Below are positions 52,011 to 60,998 of a DNA stretch of 64,000 nucleotides, one piece after another (the stretch's first letter is position 1; each line of letters starts with the position of its first letter). A model generated the notes under the pieces. That model saw only the letters and a list, made by a program, of their open reading frames with translations. It made no database searches and was not told where the DNA came from. The stretch comes from Mycolicibacterium sp. GF69. Lineage in GTDB: Bacteria > Actinomycetota > Actinomycetes > Mycobacteriales > Mycobacteriaceae. A program made the translations under genes and the position numbers. The stretch spans positions 1 to 64,000 of the forward strand of contig NZ_QMEW01000023.1 in NCBI RefSeq assembly GCF_003284965.1. The letters are read 5' to 3'.

Positions 52011-53087
52011 ATGTCATCCAACGGAGAGGTGCGGGTCGCGATTGTCGGCGTGGGCAACTGCGCGTCGTCGCTCGTACAGGGCGTGCAGTACTACCACGAT
52101 GCCGACGAGACGGCCACCGTGCCCGGCTTGATGCATGTGCGCCTCGGTCCGTATCACGTGCGTGACGTCAAGTTCGTCGCGGCGTTCGACGTCGACGCCA
52201 AGAAGGTCGGCTTCGACCTGTCCGAGGCGATCTTCGCCTCCGAGAACAACACCATCAAGATCGCCGACGTGCCGCCCACCAACGTCACCGTGCAGCGCGG
52301 CCCGACCCTCGACGGCATCGGCAAGTACTACGCCGACACCATCGAGGTGTCCGACTCCGACCCGGTCGACGTGGTGAAGGCGCTCAAGGACGCCGAGGTC
52401 GACGTGCTCGTGTCCTACCTCCCGGTGGGTTCGGAGGAGGCCGACAAGTTCTACGCGCAGTGCGCGATCGACGCCGGCGTGGCGTTCGTCAACGCGCTGC
52501 CGGTGTTCATCGCGTCCGACCCGGTGTGGGCCAAGAAGTTCGCCGACGCCGGTGTGCCGATCGTCGGCGACGACATCAAGAGCCAGGTCGGCGCGACGAT
52601 CACCCACCGCGTGATGGCCAAGCTGTTCGAGGACCGCGGCGTACAACTCGACCGCACGATGCAGCTCAACGTCGGCGGCAACATGGACTTCCTGAATATG
52701 CTCGAGCGTTCGCGGCTGGAGTCGAAGAAGATCTCCAAGACCCAGGCTGTCACGAGCAACCTGCAGCGCGAGTTCAACACCAAGGACGTGCATATCGGCC
52801 CGTCGGACCACGTCGGCTGGCTCGACGACCGCAAGTGGGCCTACGTCCGGCTCGAGGGCCGCGCGTTCGGCGACGTGCCGTTGAACCTGGAGTACAAGCT
52901 CGAGGTGTGGGATTCGCCGAACTCGGCGGGCGTCATCATCGACGCGGTGCGCGCGGCAAAAATCGCGCTCGATCGCGGCATCGGTGGCCCGGTCGAGGCG
53001 GCCTCGGCCTACCTGATGAAGAGCCCGCCCAAGCAGCTGCCCGACGATGTGGCGCGCGCGCAGCTCGAGGACTTCATCGAGGGCTAG
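52011..53087 (+). CDS. ino1: Inositol-1-phosphate (myo-inositol-3-phosphate) synthase
   Basis: 358 residues. NAD-binding start VRVAIVGVGNCASSLVQGVQ, and catalytic-core motifs VPIVGDDIKSQVGATITHRV, LNVGGNMDFLNM and HIGPSDHVGWLDD. It converts glucose-6-phosphate to inositol-phosphate, feeding phosphatidylinositol, PIMs, LAM and mycothiol. ATG 52011 has GAAGAGGAGAAAG upstream and follows the PadR gene; M. tuberculosis Ino1 is Rv0046c with the same neighbours. A strong terminator lies just after the stop. Confidence 0.97.
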   Translation: MSSNGEVRVAIVGVGNCASSLVQGVQYYHDADETATVPGLMHVRLGPYHVRDVKFVAAFDVDAKKVGFDLSEAIFASENNTIKIADVPPTNVTVQRGPTLDGIGKYYADTIEVSDSDPVDVVKALKDAEVDVLVSYLPVGSEEADKFYAQCAIDAGVAFVNALPVFIASDPVWAKKFADAGVPIVGDDIKSQVGATITHRVMAKLFEDRGVQLDRTMQLNVGGNMDFLNMLERSRLESKKISKTQAVTSNLQREFNTKDVHIGPSDHVGWLDDRKWAYVRLEGRAFGDVPLNLEYKLEVWDSPNSAGVIIDAVRAAKIALDRGIGGPVEAASAYLMKSPPKQLPDDVARAQLEDFIEG

Positions 53088-53094
53088 GTTCTCA

Positions 53095-53152
53095 CGCGAT
53101 TTGTGGAGTTTGGCGGCGGTGAGCGCCGCTAAGGCTCCACAAATCGCGTTTT
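53095..53152 (+). terminator. Intrinsic terminator after ino1
   Basis: CGCGATTTGTGGAG (53095-53108) pairs perfectly with CTCCACAAATCGCG (53135-53148), with a nested GC-rich inner hairpin (GCGGCG..CGCCGC) and TTTT directly after. The stem ends only 17 nt before the next start codon. Confidence 0.88.
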
Positions 53153-53153
53153 G

Positions 53154-53159
53154 TAGGGT
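53154..53159 (+). promoter_or_regulatory. -10 element (TAGGGT) of leaderless hydrolase gene
   Basis: TAGGGT lies 6 nt before GTG 53166 and directly after the ino1 terminator, so the terminator's right arm would overlap the -35 region of this promoter. Confidence 0.45.
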
Positions 53160-53165
53160 CGCTTC

Positions 53166-54065
53166 GTGACGGATATCTCTGCCGACGACGAACTGGCCGC
53201 GCTCGACGAGTTCATCTTCCTCGAGGAGAACGCGCGGCAGGCCCGCGTCGACTCGGTGCCCCCTGTCGAGCGCATCGACTCCGGCCCGATCAGCGCGCTG
53301 AAGTTCGGCGACGCGGTGCCGCGCGTGGTCTTCCTGCACGGCGGCGGCCAGAACGCGCACACCTGGGACACGGTGATTGTCGGCCTCGGCGAACCGGCGA
53401 TGGCGATCGACCTGCCCGGGCATGGCCGCTCGGCGTGGCGGGAGGACGGCGACTACGGCCCGAAGAGCAACGCGATCACGATCGAACCGGTCGTGCGCTC
53501 ACTCGCCTCGGACGCCGATCTGGTGGTCGGCATGTCGCTGGGCGGCCTCACCGCGCTGCGGCTCGCCGTGGAAGCACCGGATCTGGTGCGCCGGCTGGTG
53601 CTCGTCGATGTGACGCCGTCAGCGCCGGAGCGGCATACCGAGATGACCGACGCGCAGAAGGGCACCGTTGCGCTGGTGCGGGGCGACCGGGCGTTCTCGT
53701 CGTTCGACGCGATGCTGGAGAAGACGGTCGCCGCCGCACCGCACCGCGACCGGGAGTCGTTGCGGCGCGGTGTTTTCCACAACGCTCGCCGGCTCGAGGA
53801 CGGTACCTGGACCTGGCGCTACGACGACATGCGCAAGGGTGACGGTTTCGAAGGGCTGTGGGACGACGTGCCCCGGCTACAGGTGACGACGACGTTGGTG
53901 CGCGGCGCCAACTCGTTCTTCGTCCACGACGACGATGCCGCCGAGTTCGCCCGGCGCGCCCCCGGATTCAAGAATGTGCACATCGTCGCGGATTCCGGGC
54001 ATTCGGTGCAAAGCGATCAGCCGCTCGAGCTGATCTCGATCCTGCGGGACGTCCTCGCCGAGTAG
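53166..54065 (+). CDS. Alpha/beta hydrolase (Rv0045c-like esterase)
   Basis: 299 residues. VFLHGGGQNAHTWDTV (oxyanion HGGG), DLPGHGRSAW, nucleophile Ser124 in VVGMSLGGLTALRLA, and the catalytic His in VADSGHSVQSDQP. M. tuberculosis Rv0045c is an esterase with a broad pocket and the same neighbours. Physiological substrate unknown. Confidence 0.9.
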   Translation: MTDISADDELAALDEFIFLEENARQARVDSVPPVERIDSGPISALKFGDAVPRVVFLHGGGQNAHTWDTVIVGLGEPAMAIDLPGHGRSAWREDGDYGPKSNAITIEPVVRSLASDADLVVGMSLGGLTALRLAVEAPDLVRRLVLVDVTPSAPERHTEMTDAQKGTVALVRGDRAFSSFDAMLEKTVAAAPHRDRESLRRGVFHNARRLEDGTWTWRYDDMRKGDGFEGLWDDVPRLQVTTTLVRGANSFFVHDDDAAEFARRAPGFKNVHIVADSGHSVQSDQPLELISILRDVLAE

Positions 54066-54203
54066 CGGACCCTTGCCGCCAGCGCCCGGCGGTGTCCGTT
54101 GGTCCGTGTCACTGGCCTCGAGACCGACGCAATGGCTGGTTTCGGGGCGGTTTCGCCGCCATTTCGTCGGTTTCGCGGGCTATTGACGGGTAGGCGGGGT
54201 CAG

Positions 54204-54209
54204 TACGCT
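54204..54209 (+). promoter_or_regulatory. -10 element (TACGCT) of leaderless Rv0044c-like gene
   Basis: TACGCT lies 7 nt before GTG 54217 with no visible ribosome site. Confidence 0.45.
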
Positions 54210-54216
54210 CGCTTGG

Positions 54217-55017
54217 GTGAGCTATCCGATCCGTGTCGGCGTGCAACTGCAGCCGCAACACTCCCCGAAATACAGCCATCTGCGCGACGCGGTCCGTCGG
54301 TGCGAGGACATCGGCGTCGACGTCGCCTTCAACTGGGACCACTTCTTCCCGCTCTACGGCGATCCCGACGGCGCCCACTACGAATGCTGGACGATGCTGG
54401 GCGCCTGGGCCGAGCAGACGTCGCGCATCGAAATCGGTGCGCTGGTCACCTGCAACTCGTACCGCAATCCCGAACTGCTCGCCGACATGGCTCGCACCGT
54501 CGACCACATCAGTGACGGCCGGCTGATCCTGGGCATCGGATCGGGTTGGAAGCAAAAGGATTACGACGAGTACGGCTACGAGTTCGGCACCGCGGGCAGC
54601 CGGCTCGACGATCTCGCCGCGGCGATGCCGCGCATCGCCTCGCGCCTGGCCAAGCTCAACCCGCAACCCACCCGCGACATCCCCGTTCTCATCGGCGGCG
54701 AGGGAGAGAAGAAGACGCTGCGGCTGGTCGCACAGTACGCCGACATCTGGCACACCTTCTCCGACAGCACCACCTACCCGCGCAAGGCCGAGATCCTCGC
54801 CGGGCACTGCGCCGACGTCGGCCGTGACCCCGCGGCGATCGAGCGCTCGGCCGGGGTGTCGGGCAAGACCGTCGACGCACTGCTCGAGGAGGCCGATGCC
54901 CTGGCCGACCTCGGCGTCACGCTGTTGACCGTCGGGGTCAACGGACCCGACTACGACCTGTCTAAAGCCGAGGCGTTGGTGCGTTGGCGCGACGCGCGCG
55001 GCGACGGGGGCGGCTGA
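54217..55017 (+). CDS. Luciferase-like F420-dependent oxidoreductase (Rv0044c-like)
   Basis: 266 residues of the LLM class. VGVQLQPQHSPKYSHLRDAV at the start, FNWDHFFPLYGDPDGAHYEC, then LADMARTVDHISDGRLILGI and GSGWKQKDYDEYGYEF, followed by DIPVLIGGEGEKKTLRLVAQ, are standard for F420-binding members. The substrate is unknown. Same neighbourhood as in M. tuberculosis. Confidence 0.9.
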   Translation: MSYPIRVGVQLQPQHSPKYSHLRDAVRRCEDIGVDVAFNWDHFFPLYGDPDGAHYECWTMLGAWAEQTSRIEIGALVTCNSYRNPELLADMARTVDHISDGRLILGIGSGWKQKDYDEYGYEFGTAGSRLDDLAAAMPRIASRLAKLNPQPTRDIPVLIGGEGEKKTLRLVAQYADIWHTFSDSTTYPRKAEILAGHCADVGRDPAAIERSAGVSGKTVDALLEEADALADLGVTLLTVGVNGPDYDLSKAEALVRWRDARGDGGG

Positions 55018-55121
55018 AGCCGCATATGCCTTTCGGCGACGCCGACCGCGTGAGAGACTGTCGCCGCAGCGCGCACGCGTGGGGATACCCCCACCGAAGG
55101 TAGGGGAGAGCGATCCCGCCT

Positions 55122-55799
55122 ATGCCCAAGAAGTATGGGGTGAAGGAAAAAGACCTGGTGGTCGCGCATGTCGTGAACATGGTCCTGACCGGCAAACTGC
55201 GGTCCGGCGATCGCATCGACCGCAACGAGATCGCACAGGAACTGGGGCTCTCGCGCGTGCCGATCCAGGAGGCCGTCGTGCAACTGGAACACGACGGCAT
55301 CCTGTCCACCCGGTACCACCGCGGCGCGTTCGTCGAACGCTTCGACGAAGCCTTCATCCGCGAACATCACGAGTTGCATGGATGCCTCACCGCGATGGCC
55401 TCGGCCCGCGCGGCGGCCGATCAGCAGCCCGCCGTCATCGACAGGCTCAGCGCGTTGACGGAGACGCTGCGAAACACCCGGGAGTCACGCGCGTTCTACG
55501 ATGCGGCCTGGCAGTACCGCACCGTAATCACCGACGCGTACGCGGGCCCGCGACTGGCCGCGCTGATCAGGTCCGTGCAAGCCTTCGCGCCGCGCACGTT
55601 CTGGGTCGGATACCTCAGCAACCACGACGAGATGCTGCCGTACTACGAGGACGAAACCATGGCGATCCGCGGCGGCGACCAGGAAGGCGCGCACCGCGCC
55701 TGCGTCGACCGCAGCGAATTGATGGGTCGGCTCATGCTCGCCGAACTCGTCCGCCGCGGGGTGCTGCGCGCCGCCGGCGCCCCATCGGTTGCGTTCTGA
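55122..55799 (+). CDS. GntR-family (FCD-type) transcriptional regulator (Rv0043c-like)
   Basis: 225 residues. Winged helix (VVAHVVNMVLTGKLRSGDRI, LGLSRVPIQEAVVQLEHDGI, HRGAFVERF) followed by an FCD-type helical ligand domain (FIREHHELHGCLTAMASARA; HRACVDRSELMGRLM). It is directly upstream of the amino-acid ABC transporter and may control it. Rv0043c is the M. tuberculosis counterpart, where no transporter follows. Confidence 0.88.
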   Translation: MPKKYGVKEKDLVVAHVVNMVLTGKLRSGDRIDRNEIAQELGLSRVPIQEAVVQLEHDGILSTRYHRGAFVERFDEAFIREHHELHGCLTAMASARAAADQQPAVIDRLSALTETLRNTRESRAFYDAAWQYRTVITDAYAGPRLAALIRSVQAFAPRTFWVGYLSNHDEMLPYYEDETMAIRGGDQEGAHRACVDRSELMGRLMLAELVRRGVLRAAGAPSVAF

Positions 55800-55847
55800 T
55801 CGAACCCAAGTCGGCGCAAGCGCCTCGCAGACGGATACGTTGCACAG

Positions 55848-57632
55848 ATGACCCCGTTCGTGCGGCTCTGCAAGGCTTTCGCGGCGCTGCTCGTCGCGGT
55901 GCTGGTGTTTGGTGTCGCCCTGGCCGGGCCCGCCCACGCCAATGTCGATCAGTGCGCTCCGCCCGGCGTCGAGAGTGCCAGTGCGCTGCCGACAAACCTG
56001 GCCGCCGCAGCGACCGGACCCGAAGACGACCGGTACACCACCCCCGGTGTCATACCGCTTTCGGCGGTGGACATCGGCGCACTGAACCTGATCCAGCCGG
56101 GCACGTTGACCGTCGGCACGCTGTCGGATGCGCCGCCGAGCATCTGTATCAACTCGGCCGGTCAGTTCACCGGCTTCGACAACGAGGTGCTACGCGCGGT
56201 CGCCGACAAACTCGGCTTGCAGATCAACTTCGTCGGCACCGAGTTCTCCGGGCTGCTGGCGCAGGTGGCGTCGCGACGCTTCGACGTCGGGTCTTCGTCG
56301 ATCACCACCACCGAACCGCGCCGCCGCACCGTCGGCTTCACGAACGGCTATGACTTCGGGTACTTTTCGCTCGTCGTGCCGACCGGATCGCCGATCACCG
56401 GGTTCGGCCAGCTGGAGCCCGGCCAGCGGATCGGCGTGGTGCAGGGCACCGTGCAGGAGTCGTACGTCGTCGACACGTTGCATCTGCAGCCGGTCATCTA
56501 TCCGGACTACAACACCGTCTACGCGAGCCTGAAGACCCGGCAGATCGACGCTTGGGTGGCTCCCTCACAGCAGGCCTCGGGCACCGTGCAGCCCGGCGAT
56601 CCGGCGCAGATCATCGAAAACACCTTCAGCTTGGACAATTTCGTCGCATGGGCGGTCGCCAGGGAGAACCGCCCCCTGATCGACGCGCTGAACTCCGGGC
56701 TGGATGCGGTGATCGCCGACGGCACCTGGTCGCGGCTGTACTCCGAGTGGGTGCCGCGCGCGCTGCCGCCGGGCTGGAAGCCTGGTTCGAAGGCAGCGCC
56801 CCCGCCGCAGTTGCCCGACTTCAACGCGATCGCCAAGCAGCACCAGCCGACAACTCCCGCCCCCGCCGTAGCGCCGAAATCCGCCCTGGCACAACTGAAA
56901 GACGCGTTCCTGGACTGGAACCTCTACCGGCAGGCCATCCCGGACCTGTTGAAAACCGGTCTGCCGAACACGCTGATCCTGACGACCGGTGCCGCCGTCA
57001 TCGGGCTGGTGCTCGGCATGCTGCTCGCGGTCGCGGGTATCTCGCGGCACCGCTGGCTGCGCTGGCCGGCACGGGTGTACACCGACATCTTCCGCGGCCT
57101 GCCGGAGGTGGTGATCATCCTGCTGATCGGTCTCGGTCTCGGGCCGATCGTCGGCGGGCTGACCGGCAACAACCCGTATCCGCTGGGCATCGCCGCGTTG
57201 GGGCTGATGGCCGGGGCGTATGTCGGGGAGATCCTTCGGTCCGGCATCCAGAGCGTCGAACCGGGGCAGTTGGAAGCCTCACGCGCACTGGGTTTTTCCT
57301 ATACCTCCTCGATGCGGCTGATCGTGGTGCCACAAGGCGTGCGACGGGTGCTGCCCGCGTTGATGAACCAGTTCATCTCGTTGCTGAAGGCATCCTCGCT
57401 GGTCTACTTCCTCGGCCTGGTGGCCGATCAGCGTGAACTGTTTCAGGTCGGGCGCGACCTCAACGCGCAGACCGGCAACCTGTCGCCGCTGGTGGCCGCG
57501 GGGTTCTTCTATCTGATGCTCACCGTGCCGCTGACGCATCTGGTCAACTACATCGACGACCGATTGCGCCGCGGGCGAAAACCCACCGAAGAGGACCCGC
57601 CGACGTTGTCCGCATCCCTGGAGATGATCTGA
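55848..57632 (+). CDS. Polar amino-acid ABC transporter: fused binding protein and permease
   Basis: 594 residues. A signal peptide (to about AHA at 30) precedes a type 3 solute-binding domain (residues about 85-305: GTLTVGTLSDAPPSICINSA, GFDNEVLRAVADKLGLQINF). A Pro-rich linker leads to a HisM-type permease (about 350-575) with TGLPNTLILTTGAAVIG and the EAA loop VEPGQLEASRALGFSYTSSM. Fusion of receptor and channel is a known actinobacterial and firmicute variant. The ligand is probably a polar amino acid. It overlaps the ATPase gene by 1 nt. Confidence 0.88.
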   Translation: MTPFVRLCKAFAALLVAVLVFGVALAGPAHANVDQCAPPGVESASALPTNLAAAATGPEDDRYTTPGVIPLSAVDIGALNLIQPGTLTVGTLSDAPPSICINSAGQFTGFDNEVLRAVADKLGLQINFVGTEFSGLLAQVASRRFDVGSSSITTTEPRRRTVGFTNGYDFGYFSLVVPTGSPITGFGQLEPGQRIGVVQGTVQESYVVDTLHLQPVIYPDYNTVYASLKTRQIDAWVAPSQQASGTVQPGDPAQIIENTFSLDNFVAWAVARENRPLIDALNSGLDAVIADGTWSRLYSEWVPRALPPGWKPGSKAAPPPQLPDFNAIAKQHQPTTPAPAVAPKSALAQLKDAFLDWNLYRQAIPDLLKTGLPNTLILTTGAAVIGLVLGMLLAVAGISRHRWLRWPARVYTDIFRGLPEVVIILLIGLGLGPIVGGLTGNNPYPLGIAALGLMAGAYVGEILRSGIQSVEPGQLEASRALGFSYTSSMRLIVVPQGVRRVLPALMNQFISLLKASSLVYFLGLVADQRELFQVGRDLNAQTGNLSPLVAAGFFYLMLTVPLTHLVNYIDDRLRRGRKPTEEDPPTLSASLEMI

Positions 57633-58375
57633 TGAGCGCGACGGGTTTCAACCCGGTGTCGTTGAGCGCCACCGATATTCATCTCGCATTCGGTCCCAAC
57701 CCGGTGCTGCGCGGTGTGGACATCGACGTGCCCGCGGGCAGCACCACGGCGGTGATCGGGCCGTCGGGTTCGGGGAAGTCCACGCTGCTGCGAACGTTGA
57801 ACCGGCTGTACGAGCCCGACCGCGGCGACATCCTGCTCGACGGTCGTTCGGTGCTCGCCGACAACCCCGACCAGTTGCGTCAGCGCATCGGGATGGTGTT
57901 CCAACACTTCAACCTCTTTCCCCATCGCAGCGTGCTGGACAACGTCACGCTTGCACCGCGCAAGCTCAAACGCCTCAGCGCCGGGCAGGCGCGCGAGCTC
58001 GGGCTGGCGCAGCTGGACCGGGTCGGGCTGCGCAAAAAGGCAGAGGTGCGGCCGACGACCCTGTCGGGCGGACAGCAGCAGCGGGTGGCGATCGCGCGGG
58101 CACTGGCGATGGCGCCGCAGGTGATGTTCTTCGACGAGGCCACCTCGGCACTCGACCCGGAACTGGTCAAGGGCATCCTCGCGCTGATCGCCGAACTCGG
58201 GGCCGACGGGATGACGATGGTGGTGGTCACCCACGAGATGGGATTCGCGCGGTCGACGGCTGACGCGGTGGTGTTCATGGACCACGGCAAGGTGGTGGAG
58301 GCCGGTCCGCCCGAGCAGATCTTCGAGGCCGCCGAGACCGAGCGGCTGCAGCGGTTCCTGTCCCAGGTGCTGTGA
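57632..58375 (+). CDS. Amino-acid ABC transporter ATPase (GlnQ/HisP-like)
   Basis: 247 residues. Walker A GPSGSGKSTLLRTLN, Q-loop MVFQHFNLFPHRSVLDNV, signature LSGGQQQRVAIARALAM, Walker B VMFFDEATSALDPEL and switch VTHEMGFAR, all in the polar amino-acid subfamily form. TGATG overlap with the permease stop indicates coupling. Completes the importer. Confidence 0.92.
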   Translation: MSATGFNPVSLSATDIHLAFGPNPVLRGVDIDVPAGSTTAVIGPSGSGKSTLLRTLNRLYEPDRGDILLDGRSVLADNPDQLRQRIGMVFQHFNLFPHRSVLDNVTLAPRKLKRLSAGQARELGLAQLDRVGLRKKAEVRPTTLSGGQQQRVAIARALAMAPQVMFFDEATSALDPELVKGILALIAELGADGMTMVVVTHEMGFARSTADAVVFMDHGKVVEAGPPEQIFEAAETERLQRFLSQVL

Positions 58376-58439
58376 GACTTTGAACTAACGCGCTCGTCAC
58401 GCATCCTGGCAGCGGCAGACAGGTTAGACTGCCGAAATT

Positions 58440-58886
58440 ATGGCGGATGTCGTCGAACCGCAGGTCGCGGAGCTGTCGGGGGATTTACAACGGGTCCTCT
58501 CGCGGGTTTTCTCGGTGCTGCGTCGCAGCGATACGCACCGCAACGACGCCGGAGATCTCACGCTGGCTCAGCTCTCGATCCTGTTGACGCTGCTGGAGCA
58601 AGGGCCGATGCGGATGACGGATCTGGCCGCTCACGAACGGGTCCGAACCCCGACGACGACCGTCGCAATCCGCCGACTGGAGAAGTTGGGCCTGGTCAAG
58701 CGCTCGCGTGACCCCTCTGATCTGCGTGCGGTGCTCGTCGACATCACGCCCGAAGGCCGCGCCCAACACCAGGAGGCGCTGGAGCTTCGGCGGGCGCACC
58801 TGGCGGCGCTGCTGGCCAAGCTGAGCCCGGAGGACCTCGAGACGCTGACCAAGGCCATCGCCCCCCTCGAGCGGCTGGCCGAGTAA
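58440..58886 (+). CDS. MarR-family transcriptional regulator (Rv0042c-like)
   Basis: 148 residues. Winged helix with LTLAQLSILLTLLEQGPMRM, TDLAAHERVRTPTTTVAIRR and LEKLGLVKRSRDPSDLRAVL, and the terminal dimerisation helices (LELRRAHLAALLAKLSPEDL). A TAGACT -10-like element lies 9 nt before ATG 58440. In M. tuberculosis Rv0042c lies beside leuS. Target genes unknown. Confidence 0.9.
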   Translation: MADVVEPQVAELSGDLQRVLSRVFSVLRRSDTHRNDAGDLTLAQLSILLTLLEQGPMRMTDLAAHERVRTPTTTVAIRRLEKLGLVKRSRDPSDLRAVLVDITPEGRAQHQEALELRRAHLAALLAKLSPEDLETLTKAIAPLERLAE

Positions 58887-58890
58887 CCCC

Positions 58891-60231
58891 TCAGCCCAGC
58901 CAGTCCAGTACCGCGGCCGCGGTCCAAGACTGCTGCATGCTGCCCAGCGGTTCACCGGTGAACGGTTCGTAGTATTCGGCGAACGCTCCGTCGCTGGCCT
59001 GGCGCAGCCCCTCCTGGCGCAGCAGACGGGCGCGCTCAGCCCAGCCGCGGCGAGCGAAGCACCAGGAGAACAGCCAGGTCATCACCGGCCAGACCGGGCC
59101 GCGCCAGTACTCACGCGGCCGGAAGTCGCGCGACACCGGCGACGTCGAGGGAATGCCGGCGTATTTCAGGTCGGGGTGGCCGCAGAACCGCGGGCCCTCG
59201 AGCAACTTCACCAGTGCGCGTTCCTTGTCGTGGGGCAGGCCGCCACACAACAGCGGAGCGAACTGCGCGACGGTCTCGGTGGCGACCCACGTGTCGGCTC
59301 GCACATCGTAATCGCGTGCGGCGCCCGTCCTTTCGTCGGTGGCGTCGACGACACCCGCTCGAAAGCGCTCGGCCCACGAGTAGAGATCGCTGACGTCGGC
59401 ATGCGGACGGCCGTAGTCTTCGCCGATCTCGGCAAGCACATCGCATGCGACGGCGAGGATCGCCGAGACGAATACGTCCTCGACCGCGAAACTCATGATC
59501 TTGGGCAGTAATTCGTCGTCATAGCGAGCCGACTTCATCTCCTCGAGCAACCAGAGGTAGCGGTCGTACTCGAGATCCGACGGGCGCTGGGTGGCGTCGG
59601 TGACGATCGTATTGTCCTCGCGCTGGTACTCAGGCACGTTGCCCGGAATCACGTTGGCGTAGGCGCTGTCCCAGCGCGGGGAGTTGTCCATGCCGGACTC
59701 CCAGCCGTGGTAGAGCGTGACGCGGCCACGCTTCTGCGGGTCCCGCGCCTCGGCGAGCCAGCGGTGCCAGTGGACCAGGTCCGCCCAGCGACGATCGAGG
59801 AACGCCTCGGCGACGGCGCGGGTGGAGCGGCCGCGGGTGCGGGCATGGTCGAGGATGCGCTGCACGGCGATCGCGTGCACCGGCGGCTGGGTGATGCCGG
59901 AGGTGTGCCGGTTGCGCGGCGCATGCGCGGCGAGCGCGGAGGTGGCCCAGCGCGCGGGGCCCGGGAAGTAGCCGTCGACACCGTTGGCGAACACGATGTG
60001 CGGGATCATTCCGTTGCTCCACTGCGCCGAGAGCAGGGTGTCGAGTTCGACCACGGCGCGCTCGACGCTGAGCGGGGCCAGTCCGATCGCCACGAACGCG
60101 GCGTCCCAGCTCCACATGTGCGGGTACAGCAGCGGGGCCGCGGTGGTCATCGTGCCCAGGTCGTTGCCCCGCAGCAGGTACGCGGCGCGGGCCGCGAGTT
60201 GGGTCGGGGCGAAGCTGTGGTCCGGTGGCAT
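58891..60231 (-). CDS. ggh: Glucosylglycerate hydrolase (GH63-like, GgH)
   Basis: 446 residues from ATG 60231 (ATG 60240 is an alternative 3 codons earlier). This length and numbering match M. hassiacum GgH, putting the catalytic acids at D182 (GWESGMDNSPRWD) and E419 (AEYYEPFTGEP). The (alpha/alpha)6 barrel start reads TAAPLLYPHMWSWDAAFVAI. It hydrolyses glucosylglycerate, a compatible solute accumulated in nitrogen starvation, and helps recovery of growth. It is divergent from an SDR gene. Found mainly in fast-growing mycobacteria. Confidence 0.9.
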   Translation of the reverse strand: MPPDHSFAPTQLAARAAYLLRGNDLGTMTTAAPLLYPHMWSWDAAFVAIGLAPLSVERAVVELDTLLSAQWSNGMIPHIVFANGVDGYFPGPARWATSALAAHAPRNRHTSGITQPPVHAIAVQRILDHARTRGRSTRAVAEAFLDRRWADLVHWHRWLAEARDPQKRGRVTLYHGWESGMDNSPRWDSAYANVIPGNVPEYQREDNTIVTDATQRPSDLEYDRYLWLLEEMKSARYDDELLPKIMSFAVEDVFVSAILAVACDVLAEIGEDYGRPHADVSDLYSWAERFRAGVVDATDERTGAARDYDVRADTWVATETVAQFAPLLCGGLPHDKERALVKLLEGPRFCGHPDLKYAGIPSTSPVSRDFRPREYWRGPVWPVMTWLFSWCFARRGWAERARLLRQEGLRQASDGAFAEYYEPFTGEPLGSMQQSWTAAAVLDWLG

Positions 60232-60272
60232 CCGTTCCATGATGCGACGCGCAGCGCCGGTCTGCAGGTCGG

Positions 60273-60278
60273 TAGGGT
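60273..60278 (+). promoter_or_regulatory. -10 element (TAGGGT) of leaderless SDR gene
   Basis: TAGGGT lies 7 nt before ATG 60286, in the short gap divergent from the GgH gene. Confidence 0.4.
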
Positions 60279-60285
60279 TCGCGAC

Positions 60286-60954
60286 ATGCCAACCGCGATG
60301 ATCACGGGCGCTTCGCGAGGGCTCGGCGCGGCGATTGCGACGGCGCTGGCCCCGACCCACACGCTGTTTCTGGCTGGGCGACCGTCTGAGGGGCTGGACG
60401 CGGTGGCCGCGGAGTTCGGCGCCACCACGTGGCCGATCGACCTCGCGGACCCGTCGGGGATCGAGGCCGCCGTGGAGCCGATCGTCGAGCTGGACGTGTT
60501 GATCCACAACGCCGGTGTGGCGTTTCCCGGCCGAGTGGCCGAGTCGACCGTCGACGAATGGCGCGCCACGATGGAGATCAATGTCGTTGGCGCCGTTGCG
60601 CTTACGCTGGCTTTGCTGCCGGCGTTGCGGGCCGCGCGAGGGCACGTGCTCTTCGTGAACTCGGGTTCGGGTATCAACGCGTCGCCGGGGTTGGCATCGT
60701 ATTCGGCGAGCAAGTTCGCGCTGCGGTCGTTCGCCGACTCGCTGCGGGCCGACGAGCCGTCGCTGCAGGTGACGTCGGTGCATCCCGGTCGGATCGCCAC
60801 AGAGATGCAGGAAGGGCTGGTCGCCTATGAGGGCGGTACGTATGACCCGTCGCGGTTCTTGAGCCCGTCGAGCGTGGCACGGGTGATCGCCGATGCGGTG
60901 GCGTCACCGCCGGACGCCCACGTGCACGAGGTGGTTGTCCGCCCGTATCAGTGA
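60286..60954 (+). CDS. Short-chain dehydrogenase/reductase
   Basis: 222 residues, a complete SDR: cofactor site ITGASRGLGAAIATAL, LDVLIHNAGVAFPGRV (usual NNAG replaced by HNAG), Ser in FVNSGSGINA, active YxxxK in LASYSASKFALRSFADSL and HPGRIATEM. Substrate unknown. It converges with leuS. Confidence 0.9.
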   Translation: MPTAMITGASRGLGAAIATALAPTHTLFLAGRPSEGLDAVAAEFGATTWPIDLADPSGIEAAVEPIVELDVLIHNAGVAFPGRVAESTVDEWRATMEINVVGAVALTLALLPALRAARGHVLFVNSGSGINASPGLASYSASKFALRSFADSLRADEPSLQVTSVHPGRIATEMQEGLVAYEGGTYDPSRFLSPSSVARVIADAVASPPDAHVHEVVVRPYQ

Positions 60955-60998
60955 TTGGGTGCGCTACTGATCGCTGAGCGACTAGTAGCGCACCGAAA

